Assembly: GCF_003589595.1 (NCBI RefSeq)
Contig: NW_020653852.1
Coordinates: 4,779,400-4,843,399, forward strand
Length of the DNA: 64,000 nucleotides
Source: Hyposmocoma kahamanoa
Taxonomy: Eukaryota; Arthropoda; Insecta; Lepidoptera; Cosmopterigidae
Direction of reading: 5' to 3'
Below are positions 42,921 through 53,319 of the stretch, in pieces (within the stretch, counting starts at the first letter, position 1; each line of letters begins with the position of its first letter). Both the position numbers and the translations under genes were made by a program. The notes under the pieces are model-generated. The model searched no databases and had not been told where the DNA came from. It saw only the letters and a list, made by a program, of their open reading frames with translations.

Positions 42921-42996
42921 AGTAGAGCAGCTCCTTGTGAAAGAATTCGTCCACGGAAGTACTGTCACCTTACCTATTACTGCTGCCAAAGAGCAA
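42921..42996 (+). repeat. SINE-M, head part, twice interrupted
   Basis: AGTAGAGCAGCTCCTTGTG through TGTCACCTTACCTATTACTG to CTGCCAAAGAGCAAT. A 131-bp T-rich insertion (42997-43127) of unknown origin follows. The SINE then resumes with TATGTGAGCATTA (43128-43150), is interrupted by the hAT-like MITE, and continues at 43379. Confidence 0.75.
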
Positions 42997-43150
42997 TTTT
43001 TTTTTCTTATAATTTTTTTATTATTAAGGTGTACAGCCAAATTAAATACATCCCAGAAAGAACTATGTTTGTATAAATATAAAAATATATGACATATCAC
43101 TAAATATTTACTACAAAGAACAATATTTATGTGAGCATTATTTGTGTCGG

Positions 43151-43378
43151 CATTGACTTACAATTATATGGACGTCGGGTCCGCGCTAAAAAGTGTCCGC
43201 ACTTGTAAGGCGCTAAAATCGTATACAGAGCGCCAAACTCCGCTATAGTCTTCATTTGTTTGACTGACAGCGCGATACTGCGATGACATTACAATTTAAA
43301 TTTCGAATAGGTTGACTTGGGACATTTTTTTCGTGGTTTTTGTATTAGACCCGTCGTCCATTTATTTGTAAGTCAATG
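43151..43378. mobile_element. hAT-like MITE, internally deleted, inside SINE-M
   Basis: CATTGACTTACAATTATATG to TTTATTTGTAAGTCAATG, only 228 bp because about 60 bp of the right-centre is missing. Flanking 8-mers TGTGTCGG and TGTTCCGG match at 6 of 8 positions, consistent with an aged 8-bp duplication of the SINE-M GTTCCGG site. Confidence 0.82.
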
Positions 43379-43552
43379 TGTTCCGGCTTGGAAGGGTTAA
43401 GGGCGCTGCTGAAATTGCAGGGACTTGTCAACTTATGTCTCAGGGTGACAGGTGCAGTGGCAATGGTCTCAGATTTTTGCGATTTAAAGCTCTGAGTTAC
43501 CATAAGACGCATGACGTTTTCGTCCCGTCATATGATATAATAAAAAAAAAAA
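43379..43552 (+). repeat. SINE-M, remainder
   Basis: GTTCCGGCTTGGAAGGGTTA through CTTATGTCTCAGGGTGACAGG to CGTCCCGTCATATGATATAAT and an 11-A tail. Confidence 0.78.
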
Positions 43553-43726
43553 TTGGTAGAACACAAAAAAGAGATGGTTTACATTTAATTTTGGTACATT
43601 AATAATATATTCGTTATATTATCCAGTATAGTTCCAAGTATATAAACATAACAAAAAACTGACAATAACTTCAAGGCTTTGATCGTATGACACAACAAAC
43701 TACAAGTAACATTTTTTAGTAACATA

Positions 43727-43963
43727 GAGAGCTCTTTGTGAACGAGTTCCTCGGAAGTACTGCTACCTTACGCATTTCTGCCGCCTAGCAGAAACGTGAG
43801 CATTACTGTGAAATTATAGGCACCTGGTACCTGACGACTTACGTCTCATACTTTTGTACTCCCATTCTGTGCAACACTGCAACTGCATGGACAGGCGTGT
43901 CGCTTACCATCAGGCGAACGACTTCTTTGTCCCGTCACTTGTTATCGTGAAAAAAGTAGTAGA
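43727..43963 (+). repeat. SINE-M, internally deleted copy
   Basis: GAGAGCTCTTTGTGAACGAG through CTTACGCATTTCTGCCGCC and CTTACGTCTCATAC, then a deletion, then TGGACAGGCGTGTCGCTTAC and CCCGTCACTTGTTATCGTG. Confidence 0.78.
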
Positions 43964-44079
43964 ATTCATATAAAGCTAAGCGCAGAGAGCATATGGGAAA
44001 ATTATTCAACTGCAGTTGCATTCAGTTTGTGTATTATTACTGTATTTTAAAACCAGATCCTTTTTCCTTTCTATTCCAA

Positions 44080-44400
44080 ATTCCGGCCCGTTCTCTTTTT
44101 TTATGTATCACTGCTTCTATGTCCGGATATTGTCGTAGGACACTGCGACTGGCATCTCCGTCATCAGCCCGGAGTGCTAATAGAGGGTAAGCAAGATATC
44201 CTCCGGTTCCTCCAAACGCTTAGGTTATTGGGAACTGGGGAGACGTCGTTCGGCGTCGGGAAGCGAGCGTGCCTTACACGTCCGCCACCAATGAGGAGAT
44301 TTGATAGTGGTAGATCAGAATCTGAACTTATAAGGTTCCTGCGCGCGCGCTTTAGCCTGCGCTAAAGCTCTTGTATACCCTTCTCTTCTATACTCTTCTT
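44080..44400 (+). other. Transposon-like GC-richer segment, unidentified
   Basis: Contains CCGGCCCGTTCTC, TCCGCCACCAATGAGGAG, an alternating GCGCGCGC tract and a hairpin (GCTTTAGC 44349-44356, GCTAAAGC 44361-44368) followed by three diverged CTTNTATACYC-type repeats. Two 63-65-codon frames overlap it without recognisable domains. It has the look of an untranslated region of a retroelement, but I cannot name it. Confidence 0.35.
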
Positions 44401-44869
44401 TTATACCCTGAGGGTCGATAGGGAGGGTCACTATAATCAAAACTAATGTAGAAAGATGTGGAAGTGTATCCATGTTTCCCTAACTTTGTTCTACGCTAAT
44501 GTTCTACGCTAAGCCATAATACAAAAAAAAACTGTAAAATTTTACGCGCAAATGTTGCAGAACTGTAAAAAAAAAACTACTGCGATTCGACAGAGAATTA
44601 ACGTTCAGCCTAGTTTAAAATTGGAATTACACATATGCAAGAAATTGAAACTATTCCATTGGTTTATCGGTATGATAATGCACCGCCGAGTTTCTAAATC
44701 TAATATATTTGAAAACATTGACAACATATTGTCTTGCTGTATTGTTTGGTTATGTTTGTTAATCTGTGTAAATGTGTTGTTACACTATTTCATATTTCGA
44801 ATGTATATTCGTATTAGTTCGTTATCGGGTTCAATTCAATATTATTGAAATCGATGCTGAACCGATAGT

Positions 44870-45140
44870 TCTTCCGCAGAAGTTTGGTGTCAAAAAAAAA
44901 TTGTGGATTCCAAGCATTTTCCAACAAGCACGAAGCATTTTTCTTTCAGATTTGGAGATGGCGAACGACTATGGAGTGGAATTCCCTTCCTGTAGACTTA
45001 TTCCCTGAACGCTATAACTTGGGCCTTTTCTATGCGAGAGTGAATAGACATTATTAAGGTGTGCATGATCCATTGTCAATCTCATCGTCACATTCCACCA
45101 GGTGAGATAGAGCTCAAATTCTTTTATGAAAAAAGAAACC
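44870..45140 (+). pseudogene. Jockey/CR1-like LINE 3' end
   Basis: ATGGCGAACGACTATGGAGTG then GAATTCCCTTCCTGTAGAC, GAACGCTATAACTTGGGCC and GCGAGAGTGAATAGACATTA are colinear with 62620-62730 of the larger LINE copy. The 3' end follows with the CCACCAGGTGAGATAG segment and an A-rich tail. Only the last 90 or so codons and the 3' untranslated part remain, in shifted frames. Confidence 0.65.
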
Positions 45141-45144
45141 TTTC

Positions 45145-46985
45145 AATCAACGACTTCAATCTATAGACAAGAACATTCACAACAATTTACATGTTCCAAA
45201 CAAAACACTATCAATAGTGACAGTGTTTTTTGTTTTAGTGTTGGATTTTTGTCAAAGATAGTACCATAGACAGACGTGATATCCTATACCTATTGCTTGC
45301 CAATGATTTTTATCAATAGTTGGGGAATTAACGTAAAGCCCCTGGCAAAGTAGCTATTAGATGGGCAATACATTTTGTTTTGCATTGACCCAAGGGCCGT
45401 CCGCTTGCTATTTAAAATTATTATATTACTAAAAAGAAAAACAAATTAAGTAAATGAAAAAAATTGCAATTAAGTTGTTGAAATTATGGATGTTATGTTA
45501 TGTCCTTTTCCTTGCGAAAGGGCAAAGATCTTTAGACCATGCAGTTTTAAATATAAATATGGTAACCACAGTAAATATTTTATTCATATATTATTATCCC
45601 TACTCTGATTGATTATTAATATTGAAGTGTTGTGTGCCGCATCTAGTACGCTAGTACATAGATTTCGTTACTTACAATAAAAAAACTTGGTGTTACTACC
45701 AGTTGAGACGCCGAAAGGAATATAACCATATACTTTTATTAAAAAGAAAAGCAGTTTTATACGAAACATCTCGTATCATTTTATGAATATTAATGAAACA
45801 AATAACATGAATCATATTTTCTTTTTTAAATAAATTGTCTACAATTTGCTATTCGAATATTCGTGTTCGGATTTGACAATTCTATAATAACAGTTTGAAT
45901 AATAGCATTGATGTTTTCCACGTTTAATGTACGGGCTCACAGAAAATGCTGTCTGTCACGAGAGCGACGTGCTATTGTATTTTTATATTTTATTTAGATA
46001 TCTATCTTTTATTAACAAATACGGTCCCGCGGGTTATGTGGTTTTTATGTTATTTTTTGGTCATTGTTATGATGCTAATGAAATACTGGCCAGTGGATAT
46101 CTCGTATTTAGCTAAATAATTTTCTAAATTATTTTACTTTCCGATTACTTATTTCTGCGGCTGCAAAACCATTTCTTTAATAGGAGAAAATCGAATTAAT
46201 TATTCCTCAAACCTAATCCTAATAAATTGCTCTAGTCAAGTTTTCTTAACAACTTTAATTTTTATGAGTGTTCTTACATTTAGTTGAAAAAAATGGTGGG
46301 CTTTATAAGTACAGTTTTTACGAAGATTAATTTTATTTTAAGTATATTATGAAGAAAATACGAAGAAAGAAATAGTGATGAAGAAAGTGAGAACTATATT
46401 CCTTATTTTAAATCTAATTACAAAAAGGTTATCCTGAAAATTCTAATAATTACGAATTTAAAGATTTTGTTCAAAGTGACAATAATGTGATTTGAATATA
46501 AGTGAAAGTGAAAACAAAAATATTGACTCCCGCGGCTTAAAAGACTATTTAGAAAGCCCAAAGAGAACTAACTTATTTAGAAGAAAGTGAAAACATAATG
46601 TTGTAGAACCACAATAGAAATTATTTAATGAGGATCCCGATATCTAAACGAAGACATAGCTCAAAGGACTTGTATCCAAGACAAAACTCTTATTTAAAAA
46701 AATTACATTTCGTTCCATCGCATATCGCTTGATGGACCTTGAAACAAATGCTTTATTGCTTTTACGTTTAAAAGCACCCATGTATTTTGGCACTGAACAG
46801 CAACAAGCCCTTGAGACGTTTCGGTTCCAAATCCGTTGTCTTGTAACTTCGACTTAGAGATGGATCGTCGGCGCATTTGCCGACGAAACTAAATTCGCCA
46901 ACTAGTCGATCAATCAATTTAGAAGGTTGAGTTTCGTTCTACGCACGATTAAGGAGACGTTGAGAATATCATACTATTGTATTGA
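45145..46985. other. No recognised feature
   Basis: AT-rich. At about 46340-46560, broken frames rich in acidic and Asn/Ser residues (DEESENYIPYFKSNYKK and similar) may be a decayed coding piece, but no family is recognisable. Confidence 0.35.
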
Positions 46986-46994
46986 ACATTAAAG

Positions 46995-47108
46995 TATTTT
47001 TTCGGGGTTTGAAATTGCATATGCATGTTTTGTCCAAAACAAACCAACGGTAACCGTGAAATCTGTACAGAGCCCAGAACGTTGCTTTGTTTTGGAAAAA
47101 ACTTGAAA
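46995..47108. repeat. Foldback-family copy, diverged
   Basis: TTGCATATGCATGTTTTGTCC, AAAACAAACCAACGG and, inverted, AGAACGTTGCTTTGTTTTGG. The central GGTAACCGTGAAATCTGTAC corresponds to the loop of the hairpin at 56557-56715. Confidence 0.55.
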
Positions 47109-47135
47109 AATAGTTTAATATCCAATGTGTAGCAA

Positions 47136-47645
47136 TTGCGGCAAATGATTAATATTACAAGTTATAGTAATTACCACGGCTTTGTTGGATCTATCCTTAG
47201 GTATAGTGTGATTTTCTGGGGTAACTCTACCTACAGAGAAACTATATTTAGAGCCCAAAAGCGATGTGTCAGAGCCATATGCAACATTAAATACACTGAC
47301 AGTTGCCGATCATTTTTTCGTGACCTAAAATTATTAACCTTCCCATGTCTGTACATCTTTGAGGCATCTATTTTTGTTAAGACGAACTTGAGTGAATTTC
47401 CAGAAAAAGTAAGTTCACAAGCGCACTTATTTCGTACCAGGAAATATATGGTCCGAAGAAATATATGTAAAACGGCCCTATACAAAAATAGCGTTGTTGA
47501 CATGGCACCCAAAATATTTAATAAAATTCCAGACGCAATAAAAAATCTTAGTGGAATGCAATTCAAGCATGTATTAAAACAATTATTAATTGACAAGTGT
47601 TACTATAGCATAGAAGAATATTTTAATGACAGTTTCTTAGAATAG
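47136..47645 (+). pseudogene. LINE reverse-transcriptase C-terminus (CR1/L2/Daphne-like)
   Basis: An uninterrupted 169-codon frame. From about residue 17 it has GSILRYSVIFWGNST, then FRAQKRCVRAICNIKYTDSC (the QKRxxRAI motif), LKLLTFPCLYIFEASIFVK, and a tail with MAPKIFNKIPDAI. These are the post-catalytic thumb and tail landmarks of CR1/L2/Daphne-type reverse transcriptases. The palm with its YADD box is absent, so the copy is 5'-truncated and the ATG is not a true start. The 3' untranslated region runs to a (GAATT)n tail. The open frame suggests a fairly young insertion. Confidence 0.75.
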
Positions 47646-47887
47646 GTAAATGCTGACAGTTGGGTACCTAAATGGTATTAATATTTTTAGACTTTTTAAT
47701 TATTATTAGTTTTTTGACATTGTATCCATTTTTCTTTTATTTTTATTTTGACATTACATTTTTATTTAATTGACTTCGTATGCCACTTTGGCTTATTGCA
47801 GAGATTCCATAAAATTATTATTACCATCTATATCATGTACCTGTAATAACGAATGAATAAATGAATTGAATTGAATTGAATTGAATT
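47646..47887 (+). mobile_element. 3' untranslated end and (GAATT)n tail of the 47-kb LINE
   Basis: After the stop, an AT-rich region leads to GAATGAATAAATGAATTG and repeated GAATT units at 47851-47887. A short tandem repeat in place of poly(A) is the usual 3' end in CR1/L2-type LINEs, and it fixes the 3' boundary of this insertion. Confidence 0.7.
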
Positions 47888-48154
47888 AGTCTAACGGGCG
47901 TAACTTTTCTCTCTCCCTCGCACGAATTAACTGCACCGTCGTCCTTTTTCTATATTAAATGCAATAACAAATAGCTTAATAGGGCCATCTTGTTTTATCG
48001 CACATATTAAAATATCAACTTATGGCTACTGAATTCAAAAATCAAAATAATTTTTCTATCAAGTCGTCGACGACTAAGTTCGCGCAACGTCTCGCTGCGT
48101 CGAGAATTGATAAAAGCGTGAACTGTTCTTTTAGCCGTATACGAATTCCACTAG

Positions 48155-48378
48155 TTTCTTTATGATAACGAGTGATGGGACGAACAAGCCGTGAACCTGG
48201 TGGTAAGCGACACACCTGTCTGGGATAGAACCAACGCGCTCGTCACCGTGAGACATAAGTAGCAGGCTCAAGTGCCTATAATTACACGGTAATGCTCACA
48301 TTACTGCTTGACTGCAGAAACAAATGAGGTGACAAGTGCTTCCCTGGACGAACTGTTTCACAAGGAACAGCTCTGTTG
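48155..48378 (-). repeat. SINE-M, partial
   Basis: TTTATGATAACGAGTGATGGG and ACGAACAAGCCGTGAACC, a deletion of the centre, then CTGCAGAAACAAATGAGGTG and the head. Confidence 0.75.
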
Positions 48379-48414
48379 CAAATAAAATTCAGTTCTTCGA
48401 TTAAATAGTGAATC

Positions 48415-48690
48415 GAAGGACTATAGACGATAACCTATCACAAACTCGAATTTATTTTCTCCGAAATAACATTTATTCGCATTTTCAATACCCCGAAAAT
48501 CGAATTATAACGAAACCGTTGTCCTTTTAGGATATGTTGTATGTTAATCGCAAAGACACGATTAAGTTCGGTTAAGTTAGGTTTAAAACAAAAACATTTT
48601 CCTCCCAAAATTACTTTCGAGGTTATGAAAATTCGAGCAAACTTTATTTCCGGAAAATGACATTTCGATCTTCTGAAAGGTAACTACTGC
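48415..48690. mobile_element. MITE-D, diverged copy
   Basis: Colinear with the element at 58604-58860: CGATAACCTATCACAAACTCG, GAATTATAACGAAACCGTTG, CGCAAAGACACGATTAAG, TTACTTTCGAGGTTATGAAA and a final GAAAGGTAAC. The ends are more decayed and no target duplication could be read. Confidence 0.7.
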
Positions 48691-48699
48691 AGACCGTAG

Positions 48700-49390
48700 A
48701 AACGTCGATTCAATGAAAACAGTTGATTCAGCCAGTTAGTTCTTCAACGCCCATCTCTATTTGGCACAGACATTTATGTTGTTGTCGCTTTAGTGTTGTC
48801 TACCAATCGCGCCAACTCCGCTATTGTTTTTTTAATATCAGAATTGATTCTGGTAGATGACTAAACGTAGTCAGCATTCAAAAACTCGGCCCTCTCGAGT
48901 CGTGAAGCAGAGGATACCATTAGTGTAACATAAAAATATAAGCAAACATTTAATAACAAAATTATAACAATGTTTATCCGTATTCCAACGCAAAAGAAAC
49001 AAAAACAAATCTCCGCTGTCCGAACTATAGTAAAATAACAATCTTTTTAAGAAATCCCTCTCCGAGTTTGCGTCTTGTCGGAAAAAAATATGTTATTTAT
49101 TTTTTTGTCAGTCTCTTACGATACTAATGTAACAGGAGGCGGGGGACACCCGGAAAACAAACAAAGACATTGAGAAAACAGTACGATTGTGATATATTAT
49201 TTCCTTTTTCAATAAGTAAGAATAATTATTGCATAAGAAAAGGCAAAACGTAAAGCAATCAAATACTTAAACTTACGATAGAAAGTTTTTTGTTAGACGG
49301 AGATCGTTTAGGATCAAAGAATGCATATACAATCGATGCTCTAAGATTCCTAATGCCCTAGCCGACCATTTGGTTCTAACAGCCTCCTGA
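48700..49390. other. No recognised feature
   Basis: AT-rich. An 83-codon minus-strand frame at 49273-49524 overlaps SINE-1 remains and is not credible. Confidence 0.4.
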
Positions 49391-49394
49391 AGCA

Positions 49395-49527
49395 TCCAAC
49401 AAATAAATATATAATAATATAACAGTAACGCATACACTCTTAACTTAGTAAAAAAAACAAGTATGGTAACTCTGGACACTACTAACTGGAAAACAACGCG
49501 ACGAGAGAAATAAATATCATACAAATT
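49395..49527 (-). repeat. SINE-1, 3' part, split by SINE-M
   Basis: GTAACGCATACACTCTTAAC (reversed tail), a decayed middle, then CGACGAGAGAAATAAATATC and ATACAAATT. The family resumes at 49830. Confidence 0.6.
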
Positions 49528-49829
49528 AGTAGCAATAGAGCTCCTTGTGAAAGAGTTCGTCCAGGCAAGTACCCACCTTACCTATTTCTGCCACCAAGCA
49601 GTAATGTTAGCATTACTGCGTTCCGGTTTTGAAGGGTAGGGGTGCTCGTGAAATTACAGGCACATGGGACTTATTAACTCATGTCTCAGAGTGACAGGCG
49701 CAGTGGCAGTACCTCTCCGATTTTTGCGTTTCAAATCTCTGTGTGGCACGGCAACTGTTATAAGCAGGCGTGTCGCCTACTACCAGGCCCACGACTTGTT
49801 CGTCCCGTCACTTAATGTTATAAAAAAAC
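49528..49829 (+). repeat. SINE-M, full copy inserted in SINE-1
   Basis: TAGCAATAGAGCTCCTTGTG through CCTTACCTATTTCTGCCACC, AGTAATGTTAGCATTACTGC and CATGTCTCAGAGTGACAGG to CGTCCCGTCACTTAATG and seven A. This is the most complete and least diverged copy of the window. Confidence 0.85.
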
Positions 49830-49887
49830 AATTATTTCTCCCTGCCCGGGAATTAAACTCGGAACCTCTGCGTGGCGAACCAGCTTG
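49830..49887 (-). repeat. SINE-1, B-box part
   Basis: ATTATTTCTCCCTGCCCGGG, AATTAAACTCGGAACCTCTGC and GTGGCGAACC are the reversed body start and B-box region continuing the copy interrupted at 49527. AATTA on both sides is a possible short target duplication. Confidence 0.65.
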
Positions 49888-50004
49888 ATAAAAAGTGTAA
49901 AGAAATTCCAGCTTATTGGTTGAAATTCATATTTATGTAACGTAATTATAAATTAAATTGGCTTAAAAAGTTTCTTAACCCGCTCATGCATAATTAACGG
50001 CGTG

Positions 50005-50016
50005 AATCGTAAAATT
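50005..50016 (+). repeat. Left target-site duplication of the jockey element
   Basis: AATCGTAAAATT, identical to 53679-53690 at the other end of the element. Confidence 0.85.
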
Positions 50017-50327
50017 GGACTGACAACTGCTATAAGAAGCAAAAGTGCTCTTGAAGTAAAATTCAATTTTGTGCTAAATCAGTGATAGTGAGATCTTAAA
50101 ACAAGTATAAATTGCAGACAAACCTTCAAAAACTGTGTTATAGTGTTATCTTCGCTAAAATCAATGGATTTCGTATGAAAATAGTGAAAAATTTATCGGC
50201 AGTGACATTTAACACTCTGTTGAAATATTTTGCTACCCTCATTTGAATAGTAATGATTCTAACCATAGACAATTAGTGTGGCCGCCACAAAATACTCAGA
50301 ACTCCCGAAAAAAGTTATTTACTGGAA

Positions 50328-51698
50328 GTGGCTGACCAGGCTTCCGGTATAAAAAATGCTACTGGCGAAAAGTTAATGGAAACAGAAATGAGTGATTCAA
50401 ATAAAAACCCCAAAAACGCCCTAACACAACAAGTCTTTCATCCAGGACTCTTTACCAGACAGAGATCTATTTCTTTTTGTGAAGTTCCATCAAACGGACC
50501 AAACTCAAGTACTGCGTACAATACGGCGACAATGTCCAAAGACGATACAATAGCCACCCCAAGTACATCTAGAATGGAACCACCATGGCAGCGAATACCG
50601 ATGTCAAAAAATCGCAAGATACGCGAACAGCCACCACCACACTCTCACACAAAGTTCGCTAACAGGTTTACCAGCCTACCCGTGGATTCAACAGAGACTG
50701 AGACCCAGAAGAAACAGCCAAACAAACCTCCTCCTATTGTTTTGTATGGCATAGAAGATCTAAACGAACTGACTAAACTTATAGAAACAGCAGTGAATCC
50801 AACTGATTTTTAGTTTAAAATTGTCAACAAAAATTTGCTGCACATAATGAACACGTCAGAAAACTACAAAAAAGTGATTCATCTCATTCACCAGAAAGGC
50901 TTAATTGGTCATACATTTACTCCAAAGGACAACAAATGTTATCGTATAGTCATAAAGAACCTTCACCACACAACGCCTCATGATGCTATTATCCAAGCAA
51001 TTGAGAATCACAGTAATAAGGTTAAAGGTGAAATTATTAATTGTCGCTATGGGCCAGATAAGAAACCAACTTCAACATTTTTCGTAAATCTGGAACCTTC
51101 CAGTAACAACAAGTTAGTTAAAGATATTCAATACATATATCATCAGCGTGTTTATATCGAAGACCCCCATTAAACTAAAACAATTGTTCAATGTCAACGT
51201 TGCCAGCAGTATGCTCATTCCAAAAATAACTGCATGAGGCCTTATAGATGTGTAAAATGTGGTGAGGGACACAAAACTGCTGAGTGTCTCAAAAAAGACA
51301 GAAACTCTCCTGCCAAATGTGCTCTCTGCTCCTACGATCATCCCGCAAACTACAAAGGCTGTCAAGTATACAAAGAAATATTTGAAAGGAAAACAAACTC
51401 CAAAAAGATTTCTACCAGAGATTCCGATGGTAAGTCTAATACGCAGTCCATAACGAGTGTCCCAGAAGTTCACAAATCAACACCACGAGGTTATCAGAAC
51501 AAAACACAAGTGACATACTCAGATGTAACAGCTGGTCGTTACAGAAATCCTCTTCCAACTGATGAAGTTGACATAAGCGACAACACTACTTTAGAACAGC
51601 TACTAATAAAACAAAATGAAAAGATAGATATATTATTACAACAAATCAGTACCCTCGTGGGACTGTTGACTACAGTCATAACCAAACTGGCTCCATAG
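50328..51698 (+). pseudogene. Jockey ORF1 (gag-like) with two nonsense mutations
   Basis: One continuous frame of 457 codons broken by TAG at 50811-50813 and TAA at 51171-51173. Residues 1-160 are a Ser/Pro/Thr-rich N-terminus. About residues 205-285 form the PRE_C2HC-like region (YRIVIKNLHHTTPHDAI, then CRYGPDKKPTSTFFVNL). Three zinc knuckles follow: CQRCQQYAHSKNNC (CX2CX4HX4C), CVKCGEGHKTAEC (CX2CX3HX4C) and CALCSYDHPANYKGC (CX2CX3HX6C). A leucine/isoleucine-rich segment near the C-terminus (LIKQNEKIDILLQQISTLVG) may form a coiled coil. In jockey elements this protein binds the element RNA. ORF1 ends TAG, followed at once by the ORF2 ATG in the same frame. Confidence 0.85.
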
Positions 51699-52373
51699 AT
51701 GGCATCCCTAAGAGTCGCAACCTGGAACATCAACGTGCTAGCTCCTAATATTAACGAGTTAGAGTCATTCATAAAAACAAACCAACTAGACGTAGTGCTA
51801 ATATCAGAGGCCCATGTCACCATAAGGAGTAGTCCTCGCATCAAAGGCTACAACATCTACCACACCCCGCATCCTGATGGTGGAGCACACGCCGGAACTG
51901 CTTTGGTAATTCGAGAAAGCATTAAACACTCAGCCATGGAGCCGTTTTCTACCACGCATATTCAAGCGACCACAGTTACAATTGAAGGTTGTATGGGTTC
52001 CATCACGTTTTCGTCTGTATACTGTCCGCCAAGGCACAAAATCACAGCAGAAATGTTCTCCGCCTATTTTCAGACCCTTGGTCTAAGATACATCGCGGGC
52101 GGTGATTGGAATGCCAAACACACTTTTTGGGGCTCTCGCTGTACTAGCACTCGTGGACGCGAACTAAAGCGCTGTGCCGACACCATGCATCTGAAGGCTT
52201 TATCGACTGGAGAACCAACATATTGGCCAAGTGACCCTAGAAAGCTGCCCGACCTTCTGGACTTCTTCCTGAGTCAGGGTGTGGCTCATATGAATATGAA
52301 AGTCGAATCGTACATCACCACACCGTCATACACCAGTAATTCTGACAGTGAATGCGAGTGTGATTACTCATGA
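51699..52373 (+). pseudogene. Jockey ORF2, apurinic-type endonuclease domain
   Basis: The start codon directly follows the ORF1 stop (TAGATG), in the same frame. Landmarks in order: RVATWNINVL (the N-terminal WN motif), SEAHV with the metal-binding Glu, HAGTALVIRESI, SSVYCPPRHKI, AGGDWNAKHTFWGS (GDxNAKHxxWGS), RGRELKRCAD and PDLLDFFLSQG. This is the exonuclease-endonuclease-phosphatase fold that nicks target DNA in LINE retrotransposition. The usual final S-D-H stretch is replaced, because a frameshift near 52350 ends the frame at 52373. The open catalytic motifs look well preserved. Confidence 0.85.
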
Positions 52374-53319
52374 AAAGGCAGAATCACTTGTAAACCATAG
52401 GACTGATTGGGAGGGTTTTAGAAGCTACATAAATCAAAATATAAAACTACCAATCCCCCTTAAGGACTCCGATGAGATAGATGGAGCATGCATACATGTC
52501 ACGAACCTTATCCAAGCAGCAGGTTGGGCTAACACACCGGAGCAGGATTCAACTCCACGCATTCCCACCCAACCATCGAATATTCGTGCAACGATCCTGG
52601 AAAAGCGCCGTCTAAAGCGAGTCTGGCATCAGCCGTGTCATGCGCTGGACAAATATAGATATAATAAGGCATGCAAAGAGCTCAAGGGTATCATCAATGC
52701 AACAATAAACTCTGTAGTTAACACTAACTTGCATATGATGGCCTCTACTGGATATGGTGAGCACTCACTGTGGAAGGCAACTAAAGGCTTAAATAGACCC
52801 CAACAACAGTACCCTCCTATCAGAACAGTAACGGGAACATGGGCGAGAACAGATACAGAAAAGGCGGAAGTATTTGCTAAGCACCTAGCTGAAGTGTTTC
52901 AGTCGAATGATAAAGTGACCGATGAAGAGTCTGACTTGGAGACAGCTCTAGCTCAGAACCTTCAAATGTGTTTGCCTCTTAAATCTACCTCTCCAAGAGA
53001 AATTGCGCAAGGAATAAGATCATTACATCCAAAAAAGGCCCCGGGATTTGATCTTATCACTCCGAAAATATTAAAAAATCTCCCAAGGAAGTGCATTACA
53101 TTTTTAACCTGCTTGTTCAATGCCATTCTCAGGACGGGTCACTTTCCATCCATATGGAAGATTTCCCAGGTAGTAATGATCCACAAACCAGGAAAACCTG
53201 AACAAGAGGCTTCCTCTTACCGGCCCATAAGTCTAACGCCTGTGCTGTCTAAGCTCTGGGAAAGGATATTTCTCGCCAGACTCAAACCGCTTATGGATGA
53301 CGACGATGAAGTATCGTAA
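52348..53319 (+). pseudogene. Jockey ORF2, linker and N-terminal reverse transcriptase
   Basis: A continuation in a shifted frame: TDWEGFRSYINQNI, a basic EKRRLKRVWHQ segment, SLWKATKGLNRPQQQYPPI, KAEVFAKHLAEVF, and LHPKKAPGFDLITPKILKNL (the KxAPGxDxIxP motif opening the reverse transcriptase). It goes on with GHFPSIWKISQVVMIHKPGK and SSYRPISLTPVLSKLWERI, and stops after RLKPLMDDDDEV at 53319. Everything from the GFR motif through the FADD catalytic box is missing, so no polymerase activity is possible. The join lies near 53300. Confidence 0.85.

Noticed and set aside
46340..46640. Acidic, Asn/Ser-rich broken frames as a host pseudogene
   Set aside because: Composition alone is weak evidence. 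The frames shift repeatedly and no domain or relative could be recognised.
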